The notes under the pieces were generated by a model. The model was not told where the DNA came from, searched no databases, and saw only the letters and a list, made by a program, of their open reading frames with translations. A program made the translations under genes and the position numbers. Source: JALYXV01 sp963791545 (GTDB taxonomy: Bacteria; Actinomycetota; Acidimicrobiia; Acidimicrobiales; Palsa-688). Taken from it: DNA of 64,000 bases. The stretch lies in the NCBI GenBank assembly GCA_963791545.1, contig CAWBSR010000015.1, forward strand, positions 186,001 to 250,000, in the 5' to 3' direction. Shown piece by piece: positions 52,687 to 60,530 of the stretch; positions within the stretch are counted from its first letter, which is position 1; each line of letters opens with the position of its first letter.

Positions 52687-53304
52687 ATGAAGAGCCAGAC
52701 CCCCGAGCGCTACCAGGTGACCGAACGGACGACCTTGCGCCGGCTCCCCGACCGGGGCAGCTATGACCGGGAACTGGTGCACGCCATCCTCGATGAGGCC
52801 CTGGTCGCCCATCTGGCGGTGACGACCGATGCCGGTCCCCGGATCATCCCGACCACCTTCGCCCGCCTGGGCGAGGTCGTCTACGTGCATGCGTCGGTCG
52901 CCAACCGCACCTTTCGGGCCGCTTCCGGGGCGCCGGTGTGCCTGGCCGTGACCCTCCTGGACGGGCTGGTCCTGGCCCGGTCGGCGTTTCACCACTCGAT
53001 GAACTATCGGGCTGTGGTGCTCTACGGCGTGGCCACGGTGGCGCGCGACGAGGCGGAGAAACGAGCCGCCCTGGACGCCATCGTCGATCGGGTGGCTCCG
53101 GGACGAGCGGCCCAAGCCCGGCCGCCGACCGACGCCGAGTTGCGCTCCACCTTGGTCCTGGCGATCCCCTTGGTCGAGGTGTCCGCCAAGGTGCGCACCG
53201 GAGGGCCCATCGACGACGAGGCCGACCTGACGTGGCCGGTGTGGGCCGGCGTCATCCCCCTGGAAGTGGTCTCGGGGGAACCGATCCCAGCCGTCGCGCT
53301 GTGA
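52687..53304 (+). CDS. Pyridoxamine 5'-phosphate oxidase-like FMN-binding protein
   Basis: The ATG at 52687 gives 205 residues of the split-barrel flavin-binding fold: HAILDEALVAHLAVTTDAGP, RIIPTTFARLGEVVYVHASV and the later YRAVVLYGVATVARDEAEKR. Family members of this kind (5-nitroimidazole-resistance-like) bind FMN or F420. The substrate is unknown. The open frame reaches 52651, but no family features are seen there. It is followed after 12 bp by a small gene, probably co-transcribed. Confidence 0.85.
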   Translation: MKSQTPERYQVTERTTLRRLPDRGSYDRELVHAILDEALVAHLAVTTDAGPRIIPTTFARLGEVVYVHASVANRTFRAASGAPVCLAVTLLDGLVLARSAFHHSMNYRAVVLYGVATVARDEAEKRAALDAIVDRVAPGRAAQARPPTDAELRSTLVLAIPLVEVSAKVRTGGPIDDEADLTWPVWAGVIPLEVVSGEPIPAVAL

Positions 53305-53316
53305 AAGGCTCTCACC

Positions 53317-53748
53317 ATGGCGATGCTCGGCAATGCCACTGTCGTATCGGCCCGGACCGGCCGCAAGCTCAACAATGCGCTCACCTTGACCTTCAAGACG
53401 TCGGCCGACCGCCACGGAGTGCTGCGATCGGGCGATGGCGCCGAAGTGGGCCGAGTGGTTGCCTACCCCAAGGAGTCCCGTGCCGATTCCGCCTGGCCGC
53501 ACCAGCTGACCGACGCTGCCGGACAGGCGCTGGGGGTCCTGACCTGGGTGCGGACCACGGGCAAGATTGACGTGATCGGGGAGCTGACCGACCTGTACAT
53601 CTGGTGGGATCGGGCCGGGCAGGCGCTCAAAGTGCCGTCACTGGGCGCCCACCTGGCGCTCAACCACGCCGTCGCCGACGTGCTTGGCGACCTGGTGGCG
53701 GCATGTGTCGACATGACGGTCGGGTCCCACAGCTTCATCACCGTCTGA
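53317..53748 (+). CDS. Small protein of unknown function, possibly LURP-one-like
   Basis: The 143 residues (ATG 53317) show a Trp-rich beta pattern (VLTWVRTTGKIDVIGELTDLY, cut at LTDLYIWWDRAG for its core) with repeated turns such as SADRHGVLRSGDGAEVGRV. The pattern is vaguely like Tubby/LURP-one beta-barrels, but I cannot assign a family. There is no signal peptide or membrane helix. It follows the flavin-binding gene and precedes the DUF4157 gene by 41 bp, all on the plus strand. Confidence 0.6.
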   Translation: MAMLGNATVVSARTGRKLNNALTLTFKTSADRHGVLRSGDGAEVGRVVAYPKESRADSAWPHQLTDAAGQALGVLTWVRTTGKIDVIGELTDLYIWWDRAGQALKVPSLGAHLALNHAVADVLGDLVAACVDMTVGSHSFITV

Positions 53749-53789
53749 ACAGGCTGGACAACGGTCGGCCGAGCGTGTATCACAGATGT

Positions 53790-54437
53790 ATGTCCAGAGC
53801 CAGGCTGACAGGGGCGGCGGCCGAGCGGGACCAGCCGGCCATGTCAGGGCGGGTTACCCCTGCCGCCCGGGTCCCCACCGCGTCGGTGGCGGCGGAGATG
53901 CTCGGATTGCAGCGCCGGGCGGGCAACCGGGTGGCGGTCGTCCGGGCCGGCCAGATCCAAGCCAAGCTGATGGTCGGATCGGCCTACGACCCCGCGGAAC
54001 GCCAGGCCGACCAGGTTGCCCACGAGGTCATGCGGCAGTTGCGCAGCGGAAGTTCCACTCAACTGGACGAGGTGGCCGAGTCGGAACCGGCGGTGCGCCG
54101 AGCCGTCCTGGCGGGCGGGGTAACTGCGCCCATCGGCGTCGACGGCGGAGAGCTCGATGCCCACCTGGCGGGCACGATCCAGTCAGAGCGCGGGCGGGGG
54201 CTCCCGCTTCCCGGCGCCGTGCTGCAACCGTTCGAGCGGGCCCTCGGTGCCGACCTCTCAGGTGTCCGCGTGCACAACGACACTCGTTCCGCGGAGTTGA
54301 ACCGGGCGGTGTCCGCGAAAGCGTTCACCATCGGCAGCGACATCTTCCTGGGGGCCGGGCAATACAAACCGAATTCCGCCGACGGGCAGGAGTTGCTGGC
54401 CCACGAGGTGACTCACACCATTCAGCAGGGCCATTAG
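53790..54437 (+). CDS. DUF4157 (eCIS-core-domain) protein with HExxH motif
   Basis: ATG 53790 gives 215 residues; the frame is open further upstream, but no start there suits the fold. The C-terminal 90 residues match DUF4157: a YDPAERQADQVAHEVMR segment, LGADLSGVRVHNDTRSAELN, then FTIGSDIFLGAGQYKP and the zinc-protease-like AHEVTHTIQQ with HEVTH at 205-209. This domain is found at the N terminus of toxins and baseplate-linked proteins of extracellular contractile injection systems. Here it stands alone, without a toxin domain after the motif and without any sheath, tube or baseplate gene in the window. Confidence 0.85.
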   Translation: MSRARLTGAAAERDQPAMSGRVTPAARVPTASVAAEMLGLQRRAGNRVAVVRAGQIQAKLMVGSAYDPAERQADQVAHEVMRQLRSGSSTQLDEVAESEPAVRRAVLAGGVTAPIGVDGGELDAHLAGTIQSERGRGLPLPGAVLQPFERALGADLSGVRVHNDTRSAELNRAVSAKAFTIGSDIFLGAGQYKPNSADGQELLAHEVTHTIQQGH

Positions 54438-54495
54438 CCGGGGCAGGCAAAGGCGGCCGGCCCCGGGGCGGCTGCCGGGCTAGAGGTTGGTAGTG

Positions 54496-54915
54496 CTAGC
54501 GATTGTCGCCCTCTTCACTTGCTGTCGCTGACGCCTCGATGAGGTCCCACTGGTTGCCGTAGAGGTCCTCGAACACCGCCACCGTCCCGTACGCCTCGTG
54601 CCGGGGCGCCTCGAGGAAGCGCACCCCGGCTGCCAGCATCCGCTCGTGATCACCGGCGAAGTCTTCGGTATGGAGGAATAGAGACACCCGCCCACCTGTC
54701 TGATCGCCCACGCGAGCCTGCTCCCGCCCACCCTCGGCGCGGGCCAGCAACAGTGCCGCGCCCCCGGCGGGCCCCCGGGGTGCGACCACCACCCAGCGCT
54801 TGCCTGCTCCCAGGGCCGTGTCCTCCACCAAGGCGAACCCGACGGCGTCGACATAGAAACGGATCGCCTCCTCGTAGTCGTGCACAACCAATGCGACGAG
54901 CGCGATGCGGGCCAC
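54496..54915 (-). CDS. VOC-family (glyoxalase/bleomycin-resistance-like) protein
   Basis: GTG 54915 gives 139 residues beginning MARIALVALVVHDYEEAIRF, the usual opening of a VOC-fold protein (each half being beta-alpha-beta-beta-beta). Further motifs are RWVVVAPRGPAGG and the C-terminal AVFEDLYGNQWDLIE. An ATG at 54963 would overlap the divergent phosphoesterase start, so it is less likely. The metal and substrate are unknown. It is divergent from the phosphoesterase gene, with only 46 bp between the chosen starts. Confidence 0.85.
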   Translation of the reverse strand: MARIALVALVVHDYEEAIRFYVDAVGFALVEDTALGAGKRWVVVAPRGPAGGAALLLARAEGGREQARVGDQTGGRVSLFLHTEDFAGDHERMLAAGVRFLEAPRHEAYGTVAVFEDLYGNQWDLIEASATASEEGDNR

Positions 54916-54961
54916 AGGATCGACGGTACCTGGGACGGGCGAATAGGCAAGAATGCCGCCC

Positions 54962-56389
54962 ATGACGGCGCCACCCGTGAGCCGCCGCACCTTTCTCGCC
55001 GGAGCCGCGGGCGCCATAGGCGCGGTCGCCCTCGGCGGCCTCGGCTCCAGACGCCCCGCCCGGGCCGCCACCTACGGTCGCCGGCCCGGCTCGCGTCCCG
55101 ATCCCACCCGTCCCGCCGGCGTCGACTTACTCCCCGGGATCGACCACATCGTGATACTGATGCTGGAGAACCACTCCTTCGACAATCTCTTCGGCCTGCT
55201 GGGCCGGGGCGACGGGTTCACCCTCGACCACGCCGGTAAGCCGACCGCCGCCAACCCCTATCCCGACGGCCGCCTCCAGCACGCCTTCCACATGCCCACG
55301 ACGTGCCAGCTGCCGGCTCGGCCCAGCCAGGAATGGACGGCAAGCCACGTGGCGTTCAATCACGGCGCCAACGACGGCTTCGTGCGCAGCCCCATCAGCC
55401 CCGCCAAACCGGAGATCGTGGGCGGCGTGGCCATGGGCTACTGGACCGGTGACGACCTCCCGTTCACCTACAGCCTGGCCCGCACCTTCCCCATCGGCGA
55501 CCGTTGGTTTGCCTCCTGCCTGGCCCAGACCCACCCCAACCGGCGCTACCTGATCGCGGGCACGTCGGCCGGCCTGACCGGCAACATCGGGACCGGCACC
55601 GCCAAGCTCATCCCCGACCTCGGCCTGGCCGTGCCCGCCATGCCGGCCGGGACGATCTTCAACCAGCTCGACGCCCACGGGATCAACTGGGCCAACTACG
55701 CAGCCGGCTACCCGATGGGCGCCACGCCGGAACTGTTCCCGATCAACGACCTGGTCACCGGGATCCAGCACCTCTGGGCGTTCGACCAGTTCTTCCCGGA
55801 CGCGGCGGCGGGGCGGCTGGCGCCGGTGGTGCTGCTCGACCCCAGTTACGCGACCCAATCCCAGGAGAATCCCCAGAACATCGTGGTGGGGGAGGCCCGC
55901 CTGGCCCAGGTGGTGCATGCCCTAGGTGCCTCGCCTCAGTGGGAAAGCACCCTGCTGGTCGTGGTCTACGACGAGCACGGCGGCTACTACGACCACGTGC
56001 CGCCCCCGCCGGCACCCAAGCCCGACCTCATCGGGCCCATGCTCCAGCTGGGCGAGCAGCCCTATGACGGCTTCGCCCGCTATGGGTTCCGGGTGCCCAA
56101 CGTGGTGGTCTCGCCCTACGCCAAAGCGGGCTTCGTGAGCCACCGGCTCTTCGACCACACGTCGATCCTGGCCACCATCGAGCGCAAATGGAACTTGCCC
56201 GCCCTCACCTACCGCGACGCCAAGGCCAACGACCTGACCGACTTCCTGGACCTGGCGGCGCTGGCCGCCCGCCGGCCCCTTTTTCCCATCCTGCCGCCAC
56301 TCGCGGCGCCCGGCGACATCCCAACTGCGCTGGCCTGCTCGGCCACCGGCCCCGGGACCATCCCCCCGCCGGGCTCGATCAGCGGCTAG
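54962..56389 (+). CDS. Tat-exported phosphoesterase (phospholipase C/acid-phosphatase family)
   Basis: ATG 54962 gives 475 residues (ATG 54953 is three codons earlier). The N terminus has a twin-arginine signal, VSRRTFLAGAAGAIGAVALG. The mature part matches PF04185: DHIVILMLENHSFDNLFG near the start, and DEHGGYYDHVPPPPAP with metal-binding Asp/His, then VPNVVVSPYAKAGFVSH. Enzymes of this family cleave phosphate esters or phospholipids outside the cell. The last four bases overlap the 3' end of typA on the other strand. Confidence 0.93.
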   Translation: MTAPPVSRRTFLAGAAGAIGAVALGGLGSRRPARAATYGRRPGSRPDPTRPAGVDLLPGIDHIVILMLENHSFDNLFGLLGRGDGFTLDHAGKPTAANPYPDGRLQHAFHMPTTCQLPARPSQEWTASHVAFNHGANDGFVRSPISPAKPEIVGGVAMGYWTGDDLPFTYSLARTFPIGDRWFASCLAQTHPNRRYLIAGTSAGLTGNIGTGTAKLIPDLGLAVPAMPAGTIFNQLDAHGINWANYAAGYPMGATPELFPINDLVTGIQHLWAFDQFFPDAAAGRLAPVVLLDPSYATQSQENPQNIVVGEARLAQVVHALGASPQWESTLLVVVYDEHGGYYDHVPPPPAPKPDLIGPMLQLGEQPYDGFARYGFRVPNVVVSPYAKAGFVSHRLFDHTSILATIERKWNLPALTYRDAKANDLTDFLDLAALAARRPLFPILPPLAAPGDIPTALACSATGPGTIPPPGSISG

Positions 56390-58251
56390 CCCTCGACGGC
56401 AGCCGGCGCCGGGGCGTTGTCCCGGGCGCCCGCCTTGCGGGCCCGACCCCGCTTGGTCTGGTCCAGGATGACCTTGCGCAGCCGAACCGACACTGGCGTG
56501 ACCTCCACGCACTCGTCGTCGCGGATGAACTCCAGCGCCTGCTCCAGCGACAGTTGCTGGTGGGGAAACAGCCGCTCGTAGCTGTCCGCCGACGAGGCCC
56601 GATGGTTGGTCAGCTGCTTGGGCTTGGTGATGTTGATGTCCATGTCCTCGGACCGGGCGTTCTCGCCCACGATCATGCCCTCGTATACCGCCGTCGTGGG
56701 CCCTATGAACAGCACCCCCCGCTCCTGGATGTTGATGATGGCGTAGCCGGTCGACTGGCCCTGGCGGTCGGCCACCAGGCTCCCCGACGGGCGGGTCCGG
56801 ATGCCGCCGAACCAGGGCTCGTAGCGGTCGAAGATGTGGTGCAGGATGCCCGTCCCCCGGGTCTCGGTGAGGAACTCGGTCCGGAACCCGATCAGGCCCC
56901 GCGCCGGGATCAGGTAGTCCATGCGGACCCAGCCGGTGGAGTGGTTGACCATCTGCTCCAGTCGGCCCTTGCGCATGGCCACCATCTGGGTGACGACGCC
57001 GACGAACTCCTCGGGGACGTCGATGGACATGCGCTCGACCGGCTCGTGGACCCTGCCATCGATGACGCGGGTCAGCACCTGAGGCTTGCCCACGGTGAGC
57101 TCGAAGCCCTCGCGGCGCATCATCTCAACCAGCACCGCCAGCTGCAGCTCGCCGCGCCCCTGGACCTCCCAGGTGTCGGGGCGCTCGGTCGGGAGCACCG
57201 CGATGGAGACGTTGCCCACCAGTTCCACGTCCAGGCGGTCCTTGATCATCCGGGCCGTGAGCTTCTTGCCCTCCTGGCCGGCCATGGGCGAGGTGTTGAC
57301 GCCGATCGTCATGGAGAGGCTGGGCTCGTCCACATGGGTGACGGGCAGGGGCCGGGCGTCCACCGGGTCGGCGATCGTCTCGCCGATGGTGATCTCGGGG
57401 ATGCCCGCGATGGCGATGATGTCACCGGGACCGGCGTCGTCGGCCGGCACCCGGTCGAGGTTCTCGGCGACGTACATCTCGGTGATTTTGACCGTCTCGA
57501 TGGTGCCGTCCTTGCGGCACCACGCCACCTGCTGGCCCTTCTTGACGTTGCCGTGGCGGATCCGGCACAGGGCCAGCCGGCCCACGTAGGGGGAGGCGTC
57601 GAGGTTCGTCACCAGCGCCTGGAAGGGGTGGTCGATGTCGTAGGTGGGGGCGGGGATGTGCTCGACGATGGTGGCGAACAATGGCTCCAGGTCTCCTGTG
57701 GCGCCGATCTCGGCCGCCGTCAGCCACGACCGGCCGGCCCGGGCGTTGCAGTAGACGATGGGGAACTCGATCTGGTGCTCGTGCGCCTCGATGTCGAGGA
57801 AAAGCTCGTAGACCTCGTCGAGGACCTCGGCGATGCGGGCGTCGGGCCGGTCGACCTTGTTGATCACCAGGATCACGGGAAGGTTGAGAGCCAAGGCTTT
57901 GCGCAGCACAAACCGGGTCTGGGGCAGCGGTCCCTCGCTGGCATCGACCAGCAGCAGGATGCCGTCGACCATGGTCAGGCCCCGCTCCACCTCGCCGCCG
58001 AAGTCGGCGTGGCCAGGCGTGTCGATGATGTTGATCTTGATGCCGCTGTGGCGCACCGCGGTGTTCTTGGCCAGGATGGTGATGCCCTTCTCCCGCTCCA
58101 GGTCGTTGGAGTCGAGGACCCGGTCGACGAGTGCCTGGTGGTCGCCGAAGGCGCCCGACTGGCGGAGCATGGTGTCGACCAGCGTCGTCTTGCCGTGGTC
58201 GACGTGGGCCACGATGGCGATGTTGCGGAGGTCTTTGCGGACGGCATGCAT
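56386..58251 (-). CDS. typA: Translational GTPase TypA/BipA
   Basis: TypA is an EF-G-like ribosomal GTPase needed for 50S maturation and stress survival. The 621 residues have the G1 motif AHVDHGKT, switch II DTPGHADF and the G4 motif NKVD at about 129-132. Domains II, III, V and the TypA-specific C-terminal domain follow (GVLFIGPTTAVYEGMIVGEN, cut at the core GPTTAVYEGMI). ATG start at 58251. A TACAAT -10 element (minus strand) lies 122 bp upstream. The basic tail (RGRARKAGARDN) is typical of actinobacterial copies. Confidence 0.96.
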   Translation of the reverse strand: MHAVRKDLRNIAIVAHVDHGKTTLVDTMLRQSGAFGDHQALVDRVLDSNDLEREKGITILAKNTAVRHSGIKINIIDTPGHADFGGEVERGLTMVDGILLLVDASEGPLPQTRFVLRKALALNLPVILVINKVDRPDARIAEVLDEVYELFLDIEAHEHQIEFPIVYCNARAGRSWLTAAEIGATGDLEPLFATIVEHIPAPTYDIDHPFQALVTNLDASPYVGRLALCRIRHGNVKKGQQVAWCRKDGTIETVKITEMYVAENLDRVPADDAGPGDIIAIAGIPEITIGETIADPVDARPLPVTHVDEPSLSMTIGVNTSPMAGQEGKKLTARMIKDRLDVELVGNVSIAVLPTERPDTWEVQGRGELQLAVLVEMMRREGFELTVGKPQVLTRVIDGRVHEPVERMSIDVPEEFVGVVTQMVAMRKGRLEQMVNHSTGWVRMDYLIPARGLIGFRTEFLTETRGTGILHHIFDRYEPWFGGIRTRPSGSLVADRQGQSTGYAIINIQERGVLFIGPTTAVYEGMIVGENARSEDMDINITKPKQLTNHRASSADSYERLFPHQQLSLEQALEFIRDDECVEVTPVSVRLRKVILDQTKRGRARKAGARDNAPAPAAVEG

Positions 58252-58372
58252 CGGTGATCACTCAATCTGGAAAAAGGGGCCGGGGCCCGGGAAACGGTTG
58301 GCCGTGCCTGCCTGGCCACCTGCCAACAACGATGCTGGCCCGGGCCTCGGGGCGCGCTCAAGTTCTTGCACG

Positions 58373-58378
58373 ATTGTA
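58373..58378 (-). promoter_or_regulatory. Probable -10 element of typA
   Basis: TACAAT on the minus strand matches the TATAAT consensus at five of six positions, 122 bp before the typA ATG. No convincing -35 at 17 bp is visible. The long leader (58252-58366) is GC-rich with short GGGGCC/GGCCCC complementary runs. Confidence 0.45.
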
Positions 58379-58509
58379 CCGGGCCGGCACCTGTTGCCGT
58401 GACGGCCCGATGGTGGCGTGGTTCTGATGGCGCCAGCGGGTAGCCTGGGTTTTCTCGGTCGGCACTGTGGTCGGCCCGCTCCGGGGTATTTGGGACCTGG
58501 AGCCCTGCG

Positions 58510-58782
58510 ATGGGAGCCGACGTAGCCAAGCAACGATCGACATTTGGCAAGCTTGAGCGCCAGCGAGCCCAGCAAGCCACAGCGAAAGCCAAGCACGACC
58601 GGCGGACGTCGCGGTCCACCGTGGGGGCCGAAGAACGCCCCGTGACCACCCCCGACCCGGAGGTCGAGGCCGACCTGCTGGACAAGTTCGCCAAGCTCCA
58701 CGAGGCGTTCGACGACGGCCAGATCTCCCTCGAGGATTTCGAGCTGCGGCGCAACGAACTGCGGGCCCGTCTCGGGATGTAG
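58510..58782 (+). CDS. Small protein with C-terminal SHOCT-like motif
   Basis: The 90-residue product starts at ATG 58510. Residues 1-45 are basic and helical, rich in Lys/Arg/Gln (KQRSTFGKLERQRAQQATAK). The last 35 residues fit the SHOCT pattern of short C-terminal oligomerisation helices: LLDKFAKLHEAFDDGQISLEDF, given here as KLHEAFDDGQISLEDFE with the conserved Gly-x-Ile turn. SHOCT proteins often accompany PspA-type envelope stress genes, which fits the wider region, but this gene stands alone. The hairpin at 58797 follows closely. Confidence 0.75.
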   Translation: MGADVAKQRSTFGKLERQRAQQATAKAKHDRRTSRSTVGAEERPVTTPDPEVEADLLDKFAKLHEAFDDGQISLEDFELRRNELRARLGM

Positions 58783-58796
58783 GCGGGCGGGGCGAG

Positions 58797-58842
58797 CGTT
58801 TTGCCAAATTGTCACGCTATGGCATCACTTTTTGGCAAAACG
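58797..58842. terminator. Convergent hairpin between the SHOCT-like gene and pgm
   Basis: CGTTTTGCCAAA (58797-58808) pairs perfectly with TTTGGCAAAACG (58831-58842). The arms contain T and A runs in either orientation, so it can end transcripts from both strands; it lies 15 bp after the plus-strand stop and 6 bp from the pgm stop. It shares the CGTTTTG/ACTTTTTG signature with the palindrome at 63027-63078. Confidence 0.7.
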
Positions 58843-58847
58843 GGCGG

Positions 58848-60497
58848 TCAGGCGGCGCCCGCGAGGGCCCCGCTGACGATCGCCCTTGCCTCGTCCTGGA
58901 TCCGGGCCAGATGCTCCGGTCCCTGGAAGCTCTCGGCATAGATCTTGTAGACGTCCTCGGTGCCCGACGGGCGGGCCGCGAACCAGCCGGAGGCGGCGGT
59001 GACCTTGAGACCGCCGATGGGCTCCCCGTTTCCCGGGGCGTTGGTGAGCTTGGCGGTGATCGTGTCGCCGGCCAGAGTCGTGGCTGTGACCTGGTCCGGT
59101 GTCAGCCGGGCCAGGCGGGCCTTCTGCTCGGGGGTCGCCGGGGCGTCGATGCGGGCGTACAGCGGATCGCCGAACTGTTCGGTCAGGTGGCGGTAATACT
59201 CGCCGGGCGTCTTGCCCATGACCGCGGTGATCTCGGAGGCGAGCAGGCAGAGGAGCAGGCCGTCCTTGTCGGTGGTCCACACCTCGCCATTGGTCCGCAG
59301 GAACGAGGCTCCGGCCGACTCCTCGCCGCCGAACGCCAAAGAACCGTCGAGAAGGCCGTCCACGAACCATTTGAATCCGACCGGGACCTCGACCAGCTGC
59401 CGCGCCCGGCTGGCGACCACCCGGTCGATCATCGACGAGCTCACGATGGTCTTGCCGATGCCGGCCCCGGCCGGCCAACCCTCACGATGGCTGAGCAGGT
59501 AGTCGATGGCGACGCTGAGATAGGCGTTGGGCTTCAACAAGCCGGAGTCGGGCGTGACGATCCCGTGACGATCAGCGTCGGCGTCATTGCCGGTGGCGAT
59601 CTGGAAGTCGTGGCGCCGCTCGATCAGTGACGCCATGGCGTAGGGCGACGAGCAGTCCATGCGGATCCTGCCGTCCCAGTCCAGGGTCATGAACCGCCAC
59701 GTCGGATCGACCAGCGGGTTGACGACGGTGATGTCGAGACGGTGGCGCTCGGCGATGGCGCCCCAGTAGTCCACGCTCGCCCCGCCCAGCGGGTCGGCGC
59801 CGACACGAACCCCGGCCGCCCGGACAGCATCGAGATCCAGCGCCGAGGGCAGGTCATCGACATAGCCGGCGAGGAAGTCGAAGGTGTCGGTGGTGTCGGC
59901 CGCCCGGGCGGTGGCCAAAGGGATCCGTGATACTCGTTTCAGCCCTTCCCGCAGGTGCTGATTGGCGGCGTCTTGGATCGCGGCGGTGACGGCGCTGCCG
60001 GCCGGGCCGCCATTGGGCGGGTTGTACTTGTAGCCCCCGTCGCGGGGAGGGTTGTGGGAGGGGGTGATCACCACGCCGTCGGCCAAACCGGAACGGCGAG
60101 CCCGGTTGTAGGTCAACACGGCGTGGGAGAGCGCCGGCGTCGGGGTGAAGCGGTCGCGGCTGTCGATAAGCACCCGCACCCCGTTGGCCGCCAACACCTC
60201 CAGGGCGGTCACCCAGGCGGGCTCGGACAGCCCATGGGTATCCCGGGCCAGGAACAGGGGTCCGTCGATTCCTTCCGCCTGGCGGTGATCGGCGACCGCC
60301 TGGGAGATGGCGGCGACGTGGTCCTCGTTGAAGCTCAGGGACAGCGACGACCCCCGATGTCCCGAGGTGCCGAACGCCACTGCCTGATCGGCTCTCCCGG
60401 GATCCGGGTGCTCCCCGTAATAGGCCGTGACCAGATGGGGGACGTCGACCAGATCCTTCGTCTGGGCCCGTTGTCCGGCCCGCTCATGAACCCCCAT
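58848..60497 (-). CDS. pgm: Phosphoglucomutase (alpha-D-glucose phosphate-specific)
   Basis: Pgm interconverts glucose 1- and 6-phosphate for glycogen, trehalose and wall-sugar synthesis. The 549 residues match the family: VAFGTSGHRGSSL near the N terminus, the phosphoserine loop ITPSHNPPRDGGYKYNPPNG (cut at its core TPSHNP, with the catalytic Ser), the metal-binding NDADADRHG and the sugar-binding GGEESAG. ATG start at 60497. It is convergent with the SHOCT-like gene, with a terminator hairpin between. The neighbouring phosphatase gene is 33 bp upstream on the same strand. Confidence 0.95.
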   Translation of the reverse strand: MGVHERAGQRAQTKDLVDVPHLVTAYYGEHPDPGRADQAVAFGTSGHRGSSLSLSFNEDHVAAISQAVADHRQAEGIDGPLFLARDTHGLSEPAWVTALEVLAANGVRVLIDSRDRFTPTPALSHAVLTYNRARRSGLADGVVITPSHNPPRDGGYKYNPPNGGPAGSAVTAAIQDAANQHLREGLKRVSRIPLATARAADTTDTFDFLAGYVDDLPSALDLDAVRAAGVRVGADPLGGASVDYWGAIAERHRLDITVVNPLVDPTWRFMTLDWDGRIRMDCSSPYAMASLIERRHDFQIATGNDADADRHGIVTPDSGLLKPNAYLSVAIDYLLSHREGWPAGAGIGKTIVSSSMIDRVVASRARQLVEVPVGFKWFVDGLLDGSLAFGGEESAGASFLRTNGEVWTTDKDGLLLCLLASEITAVMGKTPGEYYRHLTEQFGDPLYARIDAPATPEQKARLARLTPDQVTATTLAGDTITAKLTNAPGNGEPIGGLKVTAASGWFAARPSGTEDVYKIYAESFQGPEHLARIQDEARAIVSGALAGAA

Positions 60498-60530
60498 CGA
60501 AACCTCCCGGCGCCACGATACGACGCCGCT

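Noticed and set aside
53604..53789. Upstream extension of the DUF4157 gene
   Set aside because: It overlaps the preceding gene out of frame and is Arg-rich shadow sequence; ATG 53790 suits the protein.
54963..54963. ATG start for the VOC gene at 54963
   Set aside because: It would overlap the divergent phosphoesterase start; the GTG at 54915 gives the usual VOC opening.
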